DNA of 64,000 nucleotides from Arthrobacter nitroguajacolicus_D. Lineage in GTDB: Bacteria > Actinomycetota > Actinomycetes > Actinomycetales > Micrococcaceae. The first letter of the stretch is position 1; each line of letters begins with the position of its first letter. Shown here in pieces: positions 34,423 to 43,429 of this stretch. The stretch is taken from positions 124,001-188,000 of the forward strand of contig NZ_JAVDSH010000003.1 in assembly GCF_031455195.1 (NCBI RefSeq), given 5' to 3'. The notes under the pieces were generated by a model. The model made no database searches. It was not told where the DNA came from and saw only the letters and a list, made by a program, of their open reading frames with translations. The position numbers and the translations under genes are program-made.

Positions 34423-34480
34423 CAAATCCACCTCCTCGGCATCAAGGGCCGGCTACTCAAGTCCGGCAACGATGTTCAGA

Positions 34481-34508
34481 CTAGCCAACAGCCATCGGTT
34501 TTGGCTAG
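34481..34508. repeat. Inverted repeat between NUDIX gene and rsgA leader
   Basis: CTAGCCAA (34481-34488) pairs with TTGGCTAG (34501-34508). It is either the end signal of the NUDIX gene or an operator for the rsgA promoter; a possible -10 box TAGTCT (34478-34483, minus strand) overlaps its edge. Confidence 0.45.
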
Positions 34509-34517
34509 GCCTGCGGG

Positions 34518-34970
34518 TTAGTTGAGCTTCCCGTCCTCGGGTCGCTCCCGGTGCAGGCGCAGGGCATGGTCCACCAGGGAGACCCTGTTCAGCTTCCCAA
34601 CATCCTCCAGGGGGATCCACGCCGCATGCGTGGTGCTTCCGTCCACCTCATGGGTGAGCTCGCCTCCCACCACGGTGGCTTCATAGACCAAGCGGAGCGC
34701 CTCGAAGTCCGTCACGGTCCCATCGGGCCTGGTTTCGTCCTGCCAGTGGCCCACGTCTATGCCCAGCATCCGGTCGATCTTCGCTTCATAGCCGGTTTCT
34801 TCGAAGACTTCCCGACGGCATCCGTCCACCGGATGTTCCGCAAAGTCGAGTCCCCCGCCGGGAAGCGTCCAGCCTTCCTTATCGTCCTGTTTCCAGTAGG
34901 CCAGCAGGATTCGCCCATCCCTGACGATCACGGCGTAGGCGGCTGGGCGGGTATCGAACTGCAGCGTCAT
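34518..34970 (-). CDS. NUDIX hydrolase
   Basis: 150 residues. The Nudix box is complete: GGLDFAEHPVDGCRREVFEETGY, matching Gx5Ex7REUxEExGU, at about residues 39-61. The N-terminus YAVIVRDGRILLAYWK is typical of small MutT-like proteins that cleave nucleoside diphosphate derivatives; the substrate is unknown. It lies 36 bases downstream of the beta-galactosidase gene on the same strand, perhaps in one transcript. Confidence 0.9.
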   Translation of the reverse strand: MTLQFDTRPAAYAVIVRDGRILLAYWKQDDKEGWTLPGGGLDFAEHPVDGCRREVFEETGYEAKIDRMLGIDVGHWQDETRPDGTVTDFEALRLVYEATVVGGELTHEVDGSTTHAAWIPLEDVGKLNRVSLVDHALRLHRERPEDGKLN

Positions 34971-35006
34971 GGTGCCAGCATATGCGCCGCTCCGGGCGCC
35001 CTACTC

Positions 35007-36803
35007 CTACGAAAGCTCCGCAGCAGTTATCGGCCCGGCTTCCTCAGGGCCCAGGTCAGGTTTTTCGCGAAGCTCGACGACGGTCCCCGGCTTGGTCAGT
35101 TCAAGAACCTTGATCGTGTTTCGGCCGGCTTTTACCAAGGGGGCCGGGGCGTAAAGTGCTCCCTGCGGGCCCTTCTCCCAATACCGTCCAAGCAGGAACC
35201 CGTTGAGCCAGACGAATCCTTTGCCGGAATCGGGCAGCGCAATGTAGGTGTCGGCGGGCTGCCCGACGTCGAAGTGGGTTCCTGCCAGGTCCTCCAGGTC
35301 GTCTTCCTTCCAGTCCGCCAGGGCGACTGGGATCTGTGTCCAGTGGAAGGTGTAGCGCTGGTTGATGAGGACGCCGCCCAGGATGCCTTTCCCGTGTCCG
35401 GTCAGCGGGCCGTAATTGATGCGGCCAAGGTTCTCAACGAGGATCTCGAGCTTGGCCGGCACGCCACATCCGGTGACCACCAGCCCCTCAGCACCAGTGA
35501 CATCATCCAGGACCCCGGCGAAGTCGCCGTCCACCCACACATAGGCCCGATCGTTCAGCCCAGCGATTTTCAGGCGGCTTTCTGTGGGGGCATCGGCGCG
35601 TCCGGGAAGGATGGCTTCGGAGGTGTAGAGGACCATTCCGGCGTCGAGCCCCAATTGCTCGAAGCTGAGGGGTTTGACGCTGCTCGTGGGCTTACCGGCC
35701 GCCCGGAGCAAGTCCAGCAGGTCCGGAGCCTCGGGCAAAGCCAACGACCGGGCGGGGACCACCGGAGCTTCGGCGAGCAGTTCTGCGGGGATTTCCGGCA
35801 GGTCCTCAATGCCCTGCGCTCGGTAGAACTCGGCACGGAGTGCATGGAACTTGGCGGTCAAGGCACCGTTTTCGGCGATGGGTGCGTCCGAGTCGTAGCT
35901 GGTGACTGTCGGCTGCAGCATGGTGCCGTCGTGGTTACTGCCGGACCACAGGCCAAAGTTGGTTCCGCCATGAGCCATGTAGACGCAGAGCGAGCCGCCA
36001 AGGTCAAGCATCTTCCGCGCTTCCAACGCCGCATCCCCGGCGTCCCTGCGGTGGTGGTGTTCACCCCAGTGATCGAACCAGCCGCCCCAGAATTCGACAT
36101 TGAAGAATGGCTCATCAGGCCGGCGGCGCTGCCAGGTTGCCACCGCTTCGTCACCCCGGCTCCCCAGCGTTGCCGTCGCCCAGGTTCCCTCCACCGAGCC
36201 GCCGTCGAGGAAGTAGTCGGTGCCGCCGTCGGCGGTGAAAAGCAGTTCGGTGATCCCACGCTCTTCAAGGACACGACGGTTCCAGCGGATGTACTCGTGG
36301 TCATCGCCGTAGCTGCCGTACTCGTTCTCGATCTGCACGGCCACCACTGGTCCACCACCGGATGCCTGGCGAGGGGTAATGATGGGCAGGAGGTGGGCGA
36401 ACCACTCCTCCACTGCTGCGGTAAATCCGGGATCCATGCACCTGAGGCCGATGCCCGGAGTGCCGGTCAGCCAGGCAGGAAAGCCACCGTTGTCCCATTC
36501 AGCGCAAATGTAGGGGCCCGGGCGGACAATCACGTCCAGGCCCTCCTCGGCAACGAGGTCGATGAACCGTCCCAGGTCGCGCCAGCCGGTGAAGTCCGGG
36601 GCCTGATCCGGCCGGGGCTGGTGGAAGTTCCACGCGACATAGGTGTCCACCGTGTTGGCGCCCATGGCCTTGAGTCGACGCAGCCGGTCCTGCCACAGCG
36701 CCGGGTGGACCCGGAAGTAGTGGATGGCTCCGGCGAGGATGCGGTACGGTTCACCCGAACGGTAAAGGACAGCGTCATGGTAGCTCAAGAGGGCGTTGTT
36801 CAC
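35007..36803 (-). CDS. Glycoside hydrolase family 35 beta-galactosidase
   Basis: 598 residues. GH35 signatures: RILAGAIHYFRVHPALW near the N-terminus, GGPVVAVQIENEYGSYG with the acid/base Glu near residue 155, and FFNVEFWGGWFDHWGE with the nucleophile Glu near 235. C-terminal beta-sandwich domains include GFVWLNGFLLGRYWEKGPQ. No signal peptide is seen, so it should act in the cytoplasm on imported galactosides. Start is GTG at 36803. The galE and BadF-type kinase genes in the window fit sugar use, but no sugar transporter is adjacent. Confidence 0.93.
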   Translation of the reverse strand: MNNALLSYHDAVLYRSGEPYRILAGAIHYFRVHPALWQDRLRRLKAMGANTVDTYVAWNFHQPRPDQAPDFTGWRDLGRFIDLVAEEGLDVIVRPGPYICAEWDNGGFPAWLTGTPGIGLRCMDPGFTAAVEEWFAHLLPIITPRQASGGGPVVAVQIENEYGSYGDDHEYIRWNRRVLEERGITELLFTADGGTDYFLDGGSVEGTWATATLGSRGDEAVATWQRRRPDEPFFNVEFWGGWFDHWGEHHHRRDAGDAALEARKMLDLGGSLCVYMAHGGTNFGLWSGSNHDGTMLQPTVTSYDSDAPIAENGALTAKFHALRAEFYRAQGIEDLPEIPAELLAEAPVVPARSLALPEAPDLLDLLRAAGKPTSSVKPLSFEQLGLDAGMVLYTSEAILPGRADAPTESRLKIAGLNDRAYVWVDGDFAGVLDDVTGAEGLVVTGCGVPAKLEILVENLGRINYGPLTGHGKGILGGVLINQRYTFHWTQIPVALADWKEDDLEDLAGTHFDVGQPADTYIALPDSGKGFVWLNGFLLGRYWEKGPQGALYAPAPLVKAGRNTIKVLELTKPGTVVELREKPDLGPEEAGPITAAELS

Positions 36804-36853
36804 GTGGAACAGATTAGCTCAATTTCCAACATTTATGCACAGGTGATGAACAC

Positions 36854-37885
36854 ATGACCAATCTTGATACGTCCCCAGCGCAGGAAGTTTGCCCTGCCGC
36901 ACCGGAGGGGCAAGGTCCATGCGTCCAGCTGTGGCCTGAACGGGAAGTTCCCCTGGGTGGGGTCCGCGCCATGAACGTCATGCGCACCCTGCCGCAGCGC
37001 GGGCTGCCAACAGTGGGAGCGTGGTGCTTTCTGGACAGCTTCGGGCCCGATCGGGTAGCCATGAGCGTCCTTCCCCACCCGCACTGCGGACTCCAAACGG
37101 TCACTTGGCCACTGGAAGGTGCCGTCCGGCACCGGGACAGCGTCGGCAGCGATGTGGTGGTGCGGCCGGGCGAGCTGAACATCATGACAGCGGGCCACGG
37201 CATTTCCCACTCGGAATTTTCCGTCCTTCCCGCAACCAGCGAGTCAGGCTCCAGCCCCCTGGTGGCTGAGATCCCCGTCTCCCGCGGGCTTCAACTGTGG
37301 GTGGCCTTACCTGAAGAGCATCGCCACCGGTCCCCGTCCTTCGAGCAGGTCCGCGATCTTCCGGTAGCTACCGGACCGGGCTACACCGCGACGGTCATGG
37401 TAGGCGAGTTCGCCGGACAGCGCTCCCCGGCCACCATGTTCAGTCCTATCGTCGGCGCCGACATCGTGGGCACGGGACGCCTTGAGCTGCCGCTCCGCCC
37501 GGACTTTGAACACGCCGTGCTGGTATTGGATGGCGGCGTTGCCATCGACGGACAGGACATCGGAGCCGGACCGCTGGCCTACCTCGGCGCCGGACGGACC
37601 AGTCTTGCCGTCGATGCCCAGCCCGAAACCCGCTTCATGCTTCTTGGCGGCGAACCGTTCGGCGAAGACCTGCTGATGTGGTGGAACTTCGTAGGACGGA
37701 CACATGAGGAAGTGGAAAAGGCCCGCGAAGAATGGGAAGCCGAAGGGCTGCTCGACGACGATGCTGCCGCCACCTCGCGCTTTGGCTTCGTCCACGGCCA
37801 CGGACCCGATGCCGGCCCCGAAGCCGGACGAATCCCGGCTCCCCCGCTTCCGGGAGTCAAGCTCCGGCCCCGCACGCGCGGCTGA
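36854..37885 (+). CDS. Pirin family protein
   Basis: 343 residues forming two cupin domains. The pirin metal site is visible: HPHCGLQTV with two His, then MTAGHGISHSE with His and Glu. The C-terminal cupin has MLLGGEPFGEDLLMWWNFVGRTHEEVEKA, the usual pirin end. Some pirins are quercetinases or redox sensors; the role here is unknown. The ATG has AGGTGA upstream. It is divergent from the beta-galactosidase gene, 50 bases away. Confidence 0.93.
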   Translation: MTNLDTSPAQEVCPAAPEGQGPCVQLWPEREVPLGGVRAMNVMRTLPQRGLPTVGAWCFLDSFGPDRVAMSVLPHPHCGLQTVTWPLEGAVRHRDSVGSDVVVRPGELNIMTAGHGISHSEFSVLPATSESGSSPLVAEIPVSRGLQLWVALPEEHRHRSPSFEQVRDLPVATGPGYTATVMVGEFAGQRSPATMFSPIVGADIVGTGRLELPLRPDFEHAVLVLDGGVAIDGQDIGAGPLAYLGAGRTSLAVDAQPETRFMLLGGEPFGEDLLMWWNFVGRTHEEVEKAREEWEAEGLLDDDAAATSRFGFVHGHGPDAGPEAGRIPAPPLPGVKLRPRTRG

Positions 37886-37888
37886 GCT

Positions 37889-38836
37889 TTATTCCAGGCT
37901 TTTTGCCCGCTGCTCGGCCACCAGCCGCGGAACTCCAAAGACAGGATCCTGCCGGAGGATCCGCACATCCGTGATGCCTTGTTCGGCGAGCGCCGACGTG
38001 AACGCTTCCTGCAAACGGGGCACGTTCATTCCCAGTCCGCTGCCCAGGATGACCGGTCCGTTCAGGCCCAGCTGGCGGGTGGCCTGCCCGGCGAGATCGG
38101 CGAGGTCACGTCCGGCCTGCACCACCATGGCCTGGCTGGCTTCGTCACCTGCGTCGGCTGCTTCCACCACCAGCTTGGCCTGTTGTGCCCAGTAGCGGCG
38201 GCCGGTGTCCGGCGAATGGAACAGTGCTATGAGCTTCCCCGGCTCATCCACTCCGCAGGAATCAAGGAGCGCGCGGCTCAGGCGGTCAGGCTCCAGCCCT
38301 TGGTTCATCCGCCGCAGACTGTGCCGGACGGCTTCCCGTCCCAGCCAGTATCCGCTTCCTTCATCCCCCAGGAGGTAGCCCCAGCCACCCGCCCGGGCTT
38401 CCTCGCCGGCGTCGTTCTTTCCCCACGCCGCTGAGCCTGTTCCGGCAATGACCGCCACCCCGGTGCTCGCTCCACCGGCCGCCAGAAGCAGCCGCGAATC
38501 GTGAACCACGGTGATGCGCGCCCCGGGCGCGTGGGGGGCAATCAGGTCTGCGAGCGCCCGGGCATCTTCGTCCGTATCGATTCCACCGGCACCTGCGTAC
38601 ACCTGGTCAATCCGGCCGCCACCGATCTTCCCGAACAGTTCGGCCAAGTTGGCCGCAGCCTGCTCCCGGCTGACATTCTGGACGTTGGCACTGCCGGCCG
38701 TTTCATCCCTGACCGGTTCGTCGTCCTGAAACCTCACGCCGCGGGTCTTGGTGCCGCCGATGTCGAGCCCGATGACGGTGCCGCTCGCGGCCGCGGTGGA
38801 GGCAGGGGAATGCAGGGCAGAGTCATGATTGTTCAC
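37889..38836 (-). CDS. BadF/BadG-type ATPase, probable N-acetylglucosamine kinase
   Basis: 315 residues of the ASKHA fold. The phosphate-1 motif VIGLDIGGTKTRGVRF is at about 21-36, and AGTGSAAWGK is the family's phosphate-2 region, with GGWGYLLGDEGSGYWLGREAV following, a pattern of GlcNAc kinases. Substrate specificity is inferred. Start is GTG at 38836. It is convergent with the pirin gene (three bases apart) and divergent from the nitronate monooxygenase gene. Confidence 0.85.
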   Translation of the reverse strand: MNNHDSALHSPASTAAASGTVIGLDIGGTKTRGVRFQDDEPVRDETAGSANVQNVSREQAAANLAELFGKIGGGRIDQVYAGAGGIDTDEDARALADLIAPHAPGARITVVHDSRLLLAAGGASTGVAVIAGTGSAAWGKNDAGEEARAGGWGYLLGDEGSGYWLGREAVRHSLRRMNQGLEPDRLSRALLDSCGVDEPGKLIALFHSPDTGRRYWAQQAKLVVEAADAGDEASQAMVVQAGRDLADLAGQATRQLGLNGPVILGSGLGMNVPRLQEAFTSALAEQGITDVRILRQDPVFGVPRLVAEQRAKSLE

Positions 38837-38877
38837 CGTGAAAGACTAGCTTGGAGCGTCCTGAGGAGGAACCGACC

Positions 38878-39912
38878 ATGCCTCAATTCCTGTTTGGCAC
38901 ACCATTTATCGCGGCCCCGATGGCAGGAGGAACATCAACAACGACGTTGGTCCAGGCTGTCCATGAGGCCGGAGGGCTGGGTTTCCTTGCTGCCGGGTAC
39001 AAGAGTCCAGGTTCCATGGCCGAGGAGATCTCCGCAGCGCGGGCGCTGGGGATCAGGTTCGGCATGAACGTCTTCGTTCCGGACGCGGAAGCGCTCTCAC
39101 CAGGACCCGGGGAGCGCGCGCAGCTGGAAGCCTACCGCGCGGAGCTCGAACCGGAGGCGGCACGCTACGGCGTCACCTTGCCCCCGCTTCGCCTCGATGA
39201 TGACGACGCCTGGCAGGAAAAGATCGATGTCCTGATTACGGACCCGGTGGAAGTGGTGAGTTTCGCTTTCGGCCTCCCCGGCCGCGCAGTGGTCAAGTCC
39301 TTGCAAAAAGCCGGAACGCTGGTTCTCACCAGCGTGACGAGTGTTCGGGAAGCCCTCGCAGCTGCCGAGGAGGGTCCGGACGCACTGGTCGTCCAGCATG
39401 CCTCCGCAGGGGCCCATACGGCGGCCTTCCTGGCCGAGACTCCGGGAACACCGCCGGCCAGTACGACGGCGGAGCTTGTCGCCCAGGTGCGTGCCGCCGT
39501 CGGGCTTCCGCTGATAGCCGCCGGTGCGATCATGGACGGCAATGCGCTGCGCGGGGTCCTGGCTGCCGGTGCAGCAGCCGCGCAGGTTGGCACCGCCCTG
39601 CTACGGACGGACGAAAGCGGTGCGCGCCAATCCCACAAGGACGCGTTGGGGAATCCTGAGTTCGCTGAAACCGCTATGACCCGGGCCTTCACGGGACGTC
39701 CGGCACGTTCCCTGGTGAATGCGTTCGTGCATGATCATCAGGACGCCCCCAAGGGCTACCCTGCCATCCACCATCTCACTTCCCCCGTCCGTACTGCGGC
39801 GTCCGCGGCGGGCGACCCGCACCGCCTCAATTTGTGGGCAGGAACGGGGTGGCGGCAGGCGCGCACGGGGTCAGCACGGGATGTTGTCAGTGAGTTCCTG
39901 AACGGGCTCTGA
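38878..39912 (+). CDS. Nitronate monooxygenase
   Basis: 344-residue FMN-dependent TIM barrel that oxidises propionate 3-nitronate or other alkyl nitronates. Visible parts are FGTPFIAAPMAGG at the N-terminus, GLGFLAAGYKSP, the flavin phosphate-binding GAIMDGNALRGVLAAGAAAAQVGTALLRTDES and VVQHASAGAHT with the likely catalytic His. The ATG at 38878 follows GAGGAGG. Its 3' end overlaps the opposite LysR gene by 26 bases. Confidence 0.9.
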   Translation: MPQFLFGTPFIAAPMAGGTSTTTLVQAVHEAGGLGFLAAGYKSPGSMAEEISAARALGIRFGMNVFVPDAEALSPGPGERAQLEAYRAELEPEAARYGVTLPPLRLDDDDAWQEKIDVLITDPVEVVSFAFGLPGRAVVKSLQKAGTLVLTSVTSVREALAAAEEGPDALVVQHASAGAHTAAFLAETPGTPPASTTAELVAQVRAAVGLPLIAAGAIMDGNALRGVLAAGAAAAQVGTALLRTDESGARQSHKDALGNPEFAETAMTRAFTGRPARSLVNAFVHDHQDAPKGYPAIHHLTSPVRTAASAAGDPHRLNLWAGTGWRQARTGSARDVVSEFLNGL

Positions 39913-40861
39913 CGAGTTCGGCCAACAGTTCGCCGCCTTCGGTGACCACCAGTTCGCGGAACAGCCGAACGGCGTCGGGCTCGAAGTTCCGTTCCCGCCA
40001 GGCGATGCCGATCTGCCGGAACGCCGCATCGGATTCGATGGGCACCTCCACAAGCCCCAGTTCCGCCTTGGGCAGGTACTGTCCGGTGCCGGAGCCAGGC
40101 CCCGCCGGTGGGAGGATACCGAACCCCAGGCCGGCCGATACCAGCCCGCGGGCGGAGGTGGACTCCTGGACTTCAAAGGCAATGCGTGGGCGGAACCCGG
40201 CTTCGCGGAAGAGGGCCTCCCCCAGGGCCCGCAAACCGACTCCGGCCGGCAGCGTCACGTAGGGGTCGTGCCGCAGCTCAGAGAGGTGAACGCTGGGCCG
40301 TCCTGCCAAGGGGTGCCGGTAGTGCAGCACAGCCCTGAGCGGCTCCCGGTAGAGCGGGTGGGAACGAATACCCCGGCCCTCCGGTGCTATGGGCGCCGTC
40401 AAAGCGAAATCCATCTCCCCACTGGCCAGCTGCTGCAGGCAATCGTCGCGGGGCCCTTGCCAGAGTTCGAAGGCTGCATGGGGATGGCGTCCGCGGAACG
40501 CGCTGATCAGGAGAGGGAGCGTGGCTTCACCGAAGGTGTGCTGGAACGAAACTCCGATCCTCCCCCGCACGACGTCCGATTCGTGGCGTACCCGGTCCAG
40601 GCCTGCCTGGAAATCCTCCAGCGCGGCATCGATGTAGGGAAGGAGGGCCTTTGCAGCGGAGGTCAGCCGTATGCCGCGCCCATCACGAACCAATAGATCG
40701 ATCCCAACGATCGCACTGGCCCGTGCTACGGCCCTGCTCACCGTGGACTGCGGCACGCCGAGTATTTCCGCGGTTTCCGTCATGTGTTCCGTGCGGCCCA
40801 GTTCGGCCAGGACGGGCAGGAGCGGAAGGAGTTGGACAAGCTGCTGGTGATCCGGTTCCAT
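39887..40861 (-). CDS. LysR-family transcriptional regulator
   Basis: 324 residues. The winged helix-turn-helix is at about 20-65: RTEHMTETAEILGVPQSTVSRAVARASAIVGIDLLVRDGRGIRLT. The C-terminal effector domain follows the LysR layout. The ATG at 40861 is chosen because GGGAGGG lies eight bases upstream; a TTG 15 bases earlier is less likely. It is divergent from an MFS exporter gene, the usual arrangement of a LysR protein and its target. Repeats in the shared region are probable binding sites. Confidence 0.93.
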   Translation of the reverse strand: MEPDHQQLVQLLPLLPVLAELGRTEHMTETAEILGVPQSTVSRAVARASAIVGIDLLVRDGRGIRLTSAAKALLPYIDAALEDFQAGLDRVRHESDVVRGRIGVSFQHTFGEATLPLLISAFRGRHPHAAFELWQGPRDDCLQQLASGEMDFALTAPIAPEGRGIRSHPLYREPLRAVLHYRHPLAGRPSVHLSELRHDPYVTLPAGVGLRALGEALFREAGFRPRIAFEVQESTSARGLVSAGLGFGILPPAGPGSGTGQYLPKAELGLVEVPIESDAAFRQIGIAWRERNFEPDAVRLFRELVVTEGGELLAELVRARSGTH

Positions 40862-40881
40862 GTTGTTCCCTCCCAAACCAT

Positions 40882-40930
40882 CCCATGCATATTTGCATCA
40901 ATTCTATGTAACCCATGCATTGGAATGGGT
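40882..40930. promoter_or_regulatory. Candidate LysR binding sites
   Basis: CCCATGCAT occurs at 40882-40890 and again at 40912-40920, exactly 30 bases (three helix turns) apart. ATGCA-TATT-TGCAT (40885-40898) is an inverted repeat of the T-N11-A kind. ACCCAT (40911-40916) and ATGGGT (40925-40930) form another. Confidence 0.5.
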
Positions 40931-40956
40931 TGTCCACATCGTCCTACTCTGGGCCG

Positions 40957-42186
40957 GTGAACAGAACGAGCCTCAAGCTTGAAACGGACAGCTGGGACGG
41001 GCACGCCAAAGGGTCCCGTGGCTACAGCCGCGTGTTGGCTGCATTGGCACTCGCCGGCGTCGCGACGTTCGCACAGCTCTATTCCACTCAGGCCATGCTG
41101 CCCCTCATGGCAGCAGATCTCCAGATCACGGCAGCGGAAGCCGCACTCAGCATCTCACTCGCCACGGTTGGCCTCGCGGTCACCGTCCTCCCCTGGTCGT
41201 TTGTTGCCGACAGGATCGGCAGGGTCCGTGCCATGGCCATCGGCATCGCTGCCGCAACCATCCTGGGGCTGCTGGTTCCCTTGGCCCCGAATGTACCCAT
41301 GCTGCTGGGCCTGCGGATGCTGGAAGGCATGGCCCTGGGCGGCATCCCCGCAATTGCCATCGCGTACCTCAATGAGGAAGTCACCAAAATCCATACCGCC
41401 CTGGCTGCCGGGAGCTACGTTGCCGGCACCACGCTGGGCGGCCTGGCAGGGCGGCTGGTGGCGGGACCGGCCGGCGAACTGTGGGGCTGGCGTGGAGCGA
41501 CCCTGGCCGTGTCCCTGCTGGCCACCGTGTCCGCCGTCCTCTTCCTGGTGCTTGTTCCCAAACAGCGCCGCTTCACGCCTGCCCCACCCGCAGGGTTCCG
41601 TGGTGCCATCAGTACGTTGGGCGGGCACTCACGCAATCCACAACTCGTGTCCTTGTACTTACAGGCGTTCCTGCTCATGGGTGGCTTCGTAGCGGTCTAC
41701 AACTATCTGGGCTTCCGGTTGCATGCCGAGCCTTTTGGGCTGCCCGCCACGGTGGTCAGCCTCATTTTCCTGGCCTACTTGTCGGGCACGGTGAGTTCCC
41801 GATGGGCGGCCGGGCTCACCACCAGGTTTGGACGGCGGAACGTGCTGGTAGCGGGCATCGTCATTTTGTCGGTCGGGTTGGCACTGACCCTGGCGGACAA
41901 CCTCGTAGCCATCCTGGCCGGGCTGGTCATTTTCACCGGAGGGTTCTTCGCAGCGCACAGCGTAGGCTCCGGCTGGACCGGCGCCATCGCCACTACCGGC
42001 AGGGCACAGGCAGCATCCCTGTACAACCTGTCCTACTACCTCGGTTCCAGCGTGATCGGCTGGGCCGGAGGCCTGGTCTTCCAGCGCTTCGGCTGGACCG
42101 CATTGGCGGTGGGCGTCATCGCCCTGTCATGCACGACGGCGGCAGTCACCTTGGCAGTGCACCGTCCACCGCGGGTTTCCCCCTGA
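40957..42186 (+). CDS. MFS transporter (YnfM-like)
   Basis: 409 residues with 12 predicted membrane helices. The N-terminal LYSTQAMLPLMAADLQITAAEAALSIS and the loop FVADRIGRVRAMAIG (MFS motif A) resemble the YnfM/Bcr-type exporters. GTG at 40957 is a plausible start, but the ribosome-binding site is weak and other starts are possible. It is divergent from the LysR gene and probably regulated by it. The exported compound is unknown. Confidence 0.88.
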   Translation: MNRTSLKLETDSWDGHAKGSRGYSRVLAALALAGVATFAQLYSTQAMLPLMAADLQITAAEAALSISLATVGLAVTVLPWSFVADRIGRVRAMAIGIAAATILGLLVPLAPNVPMLLGLRMLEGMALGGIPAIAIAYLNEEVTKIHTALAAGSYVAGTTLGGLAGRLVAGPAGELWGWRGATLAVSLLATVSAVLFLVLVPKQRRFTPAPPAGFRGAISTLGGHSRNPQLVSLYLQAFLLMGGFVAVYNYLGFRLHAEPFGLPATVVSLIFLAYLSGTVSSRWAAGLTTRFGRRNVLVAGIVILSVGLALTLADNLVAILAGLVIFTGGFFAAHSVGSGWTGAIATTGRAQAASLYNLSYYLGSSVIGWAGGLVFQRFGWTALAVGVIALSCTTAAVTLAVHRPPRVSP

Positions 42187-42217
42187 TTCGGGTCCTGTTG
42201 GTCCTACAATCGGAGGC

Positions 42218-42856
42218 ATGACACAGCTCGCGGGTACACGGGTACTGTCGTCGCCGGAACGTTTGCAGGCGTTTACCGATGCCGTGGTGGCGATTGCTTT
42301 GACCCTGCTGATCCTCCCTCTCATGGAGAGCGTGGGGGAACTGGCGGATCATCACGGAACCACGGCGCAATGGTTTGTGGAGGAGCAATACGCCCTGCTG
42401 GGTTTTGCGCTTAGCTTCATCCTCATTGCCGTGTTCTGGACGCATCATCACCGCCTGTTCCGCAAGGTCCGGAAGATCGATTCGGGTTTGTTGTGGCTGA
42501 CGGTAGCCTGGATGTTCTTCATCGTGGTGATGCCCGTGTCTACGTCGCTCTCCACCCAGATGGACGCCGACTGGGCCCAACCCTTGGTGTACATCGGGAC
42601 GTTGTTTGCCACCAGCCTGACGCTCCTGCTGGCACGCATCTATCTCCGTTCGCATCCAGAGCTTCACGACATGGATGCCGTGGAGGCACGCTCCGGAATC
42701 CGGGCCGGTGCAATAGTGGCCGGCCTCTTCCTCGCCGCCCTCCTGCTGGCCCTCGTGATTCCGTCCGCAGGAAACCTGCCATTGCTCCTGATGTTGCTCA
42801 GCGAGCCCCTCCAGCGCGTGGACCGCCGGAGGGACCGCAGCAGGCCCGCAAAATGA
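42218..42856 (+). CDS. TMEM175-like (DUF1211) membrane protein
   Basis: 212 residues with six predicted helices. RLQAFTDAVVAIALTLLILP near residues 16-35 matches the TM1 filter region of bacterial TMEM175 potassium channels, with FTD in place of the usual FSD. The second part has WTHHHRLFRKV between helices, as in the family. Bacterial members are tetrameric K+ channels, so transport here is inferred. TACAAT at 42205-42210 is only seven bases from the ATG, although GGAGG lies in between. Confidence 0.85.
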   Translation: MTQLAGTRVLSSPERLQAFTDAVVAIALTLLILPLMESVGELADHHGTTAQWFVEEQYALLGFALSFILIAVFWTHHHRLFRKVRKIDSGLLWLTVAWMFFIVVMPVSTSLSTQMDADWAQPLVYIGTLFATSLTLLLARIYLRSHPELHDMDAVEARSGIRAGAIVAGLFLAALLLALVIPSAGNLPLLLMLLSEPLQRVDRRRDRSRPAK

Positions 42857-42913
42857 TAGTCACCTGAAGAATTCACCGCTTAGGATGGGTGGAAGGCAAT
42901 TTCAGGAGGATCC

Positions 42914-43420
42914 GTGAGCAACCCCACGAAGAATGTTCGGTCAAGCACGGGCAGCGCAGAGCCGTTGGACGCGATCGACGAGCGAATCCTCGCTGCCTTG
43001 GTCGATGATGCCCGCATTTCCAACAAACAATTGGCGGAGCTCGTGGGGATCGCCCCGTCCACGGCCCTGATGCGTACCAGGGCCTTGTCCGAGCGCGGCA
43101 TCATTGAAGGCTTCGAAGCGGTGCTGAGCCTGCCGGCCATTGGCCGCTCGGTCCAAGCCCTGATCGCCGTTCGGCTCCGCGCCCACGACCGCGACCAAAT
43201 CGACCGTTTCACGGCACGCGTTCCCAAGCTTCCCGCGGTGATCTCCACGTTCCACACCACAGGCTCCGTGGACTACCTGCTGCACATCGCCGTCGCGAAT
43301 ACGGACGACCTCCGCAACTGGCTCCTGGACAACCTCGCCACCGACCCCGTGGTCGGCCATACGGAAACCACCATGGTGTTCCAGCACATCCCGGGAAACC
43401 GCGGACCACTGCCGGAATAG
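42914..43420 (+). CDS. Lrp/AsnC-family transcriptional regulator
   Basis: 168 residues. The helix-turn-helix is at about 17-60: LDAIDERILAALVDDARISNKQLAELVGIAPSTALMRTRALSERGII. The RAM effector domain contains VPKLPAVISTFHTTGSVDYLLHIAVAN. The GTG at 42914 has AGGAGGA upstream, and TAGGAT near 42881 may be the -10 box. It is convergent with an MFS gene whose other side is flanked by a second Lrp-type gene. Confidence 0.92.
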   Translation: MSNPTKNVRSSTGSAEPLDAIDERILAALVDDARISNKQLAELVGIAPSTALMRTRALSERGIIEGFEAVLSLPAIGRSVQALIAVRLRAHDRDQIDRFTARVPKLPAVISTFHTTGSVDYLLHIAVANTDDLRNWLLDNLATDPVVGHTETTMVFQHIPGNRGPLPE

Positions 43421-43429
43421 CCTCGATCG

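Noticed and set aside
34551..36857. A 768-codon open frame opposite the NUDIX and GH35 genes
   Set aside because: It runs across two well supported genes and the gap between them and has no domain.
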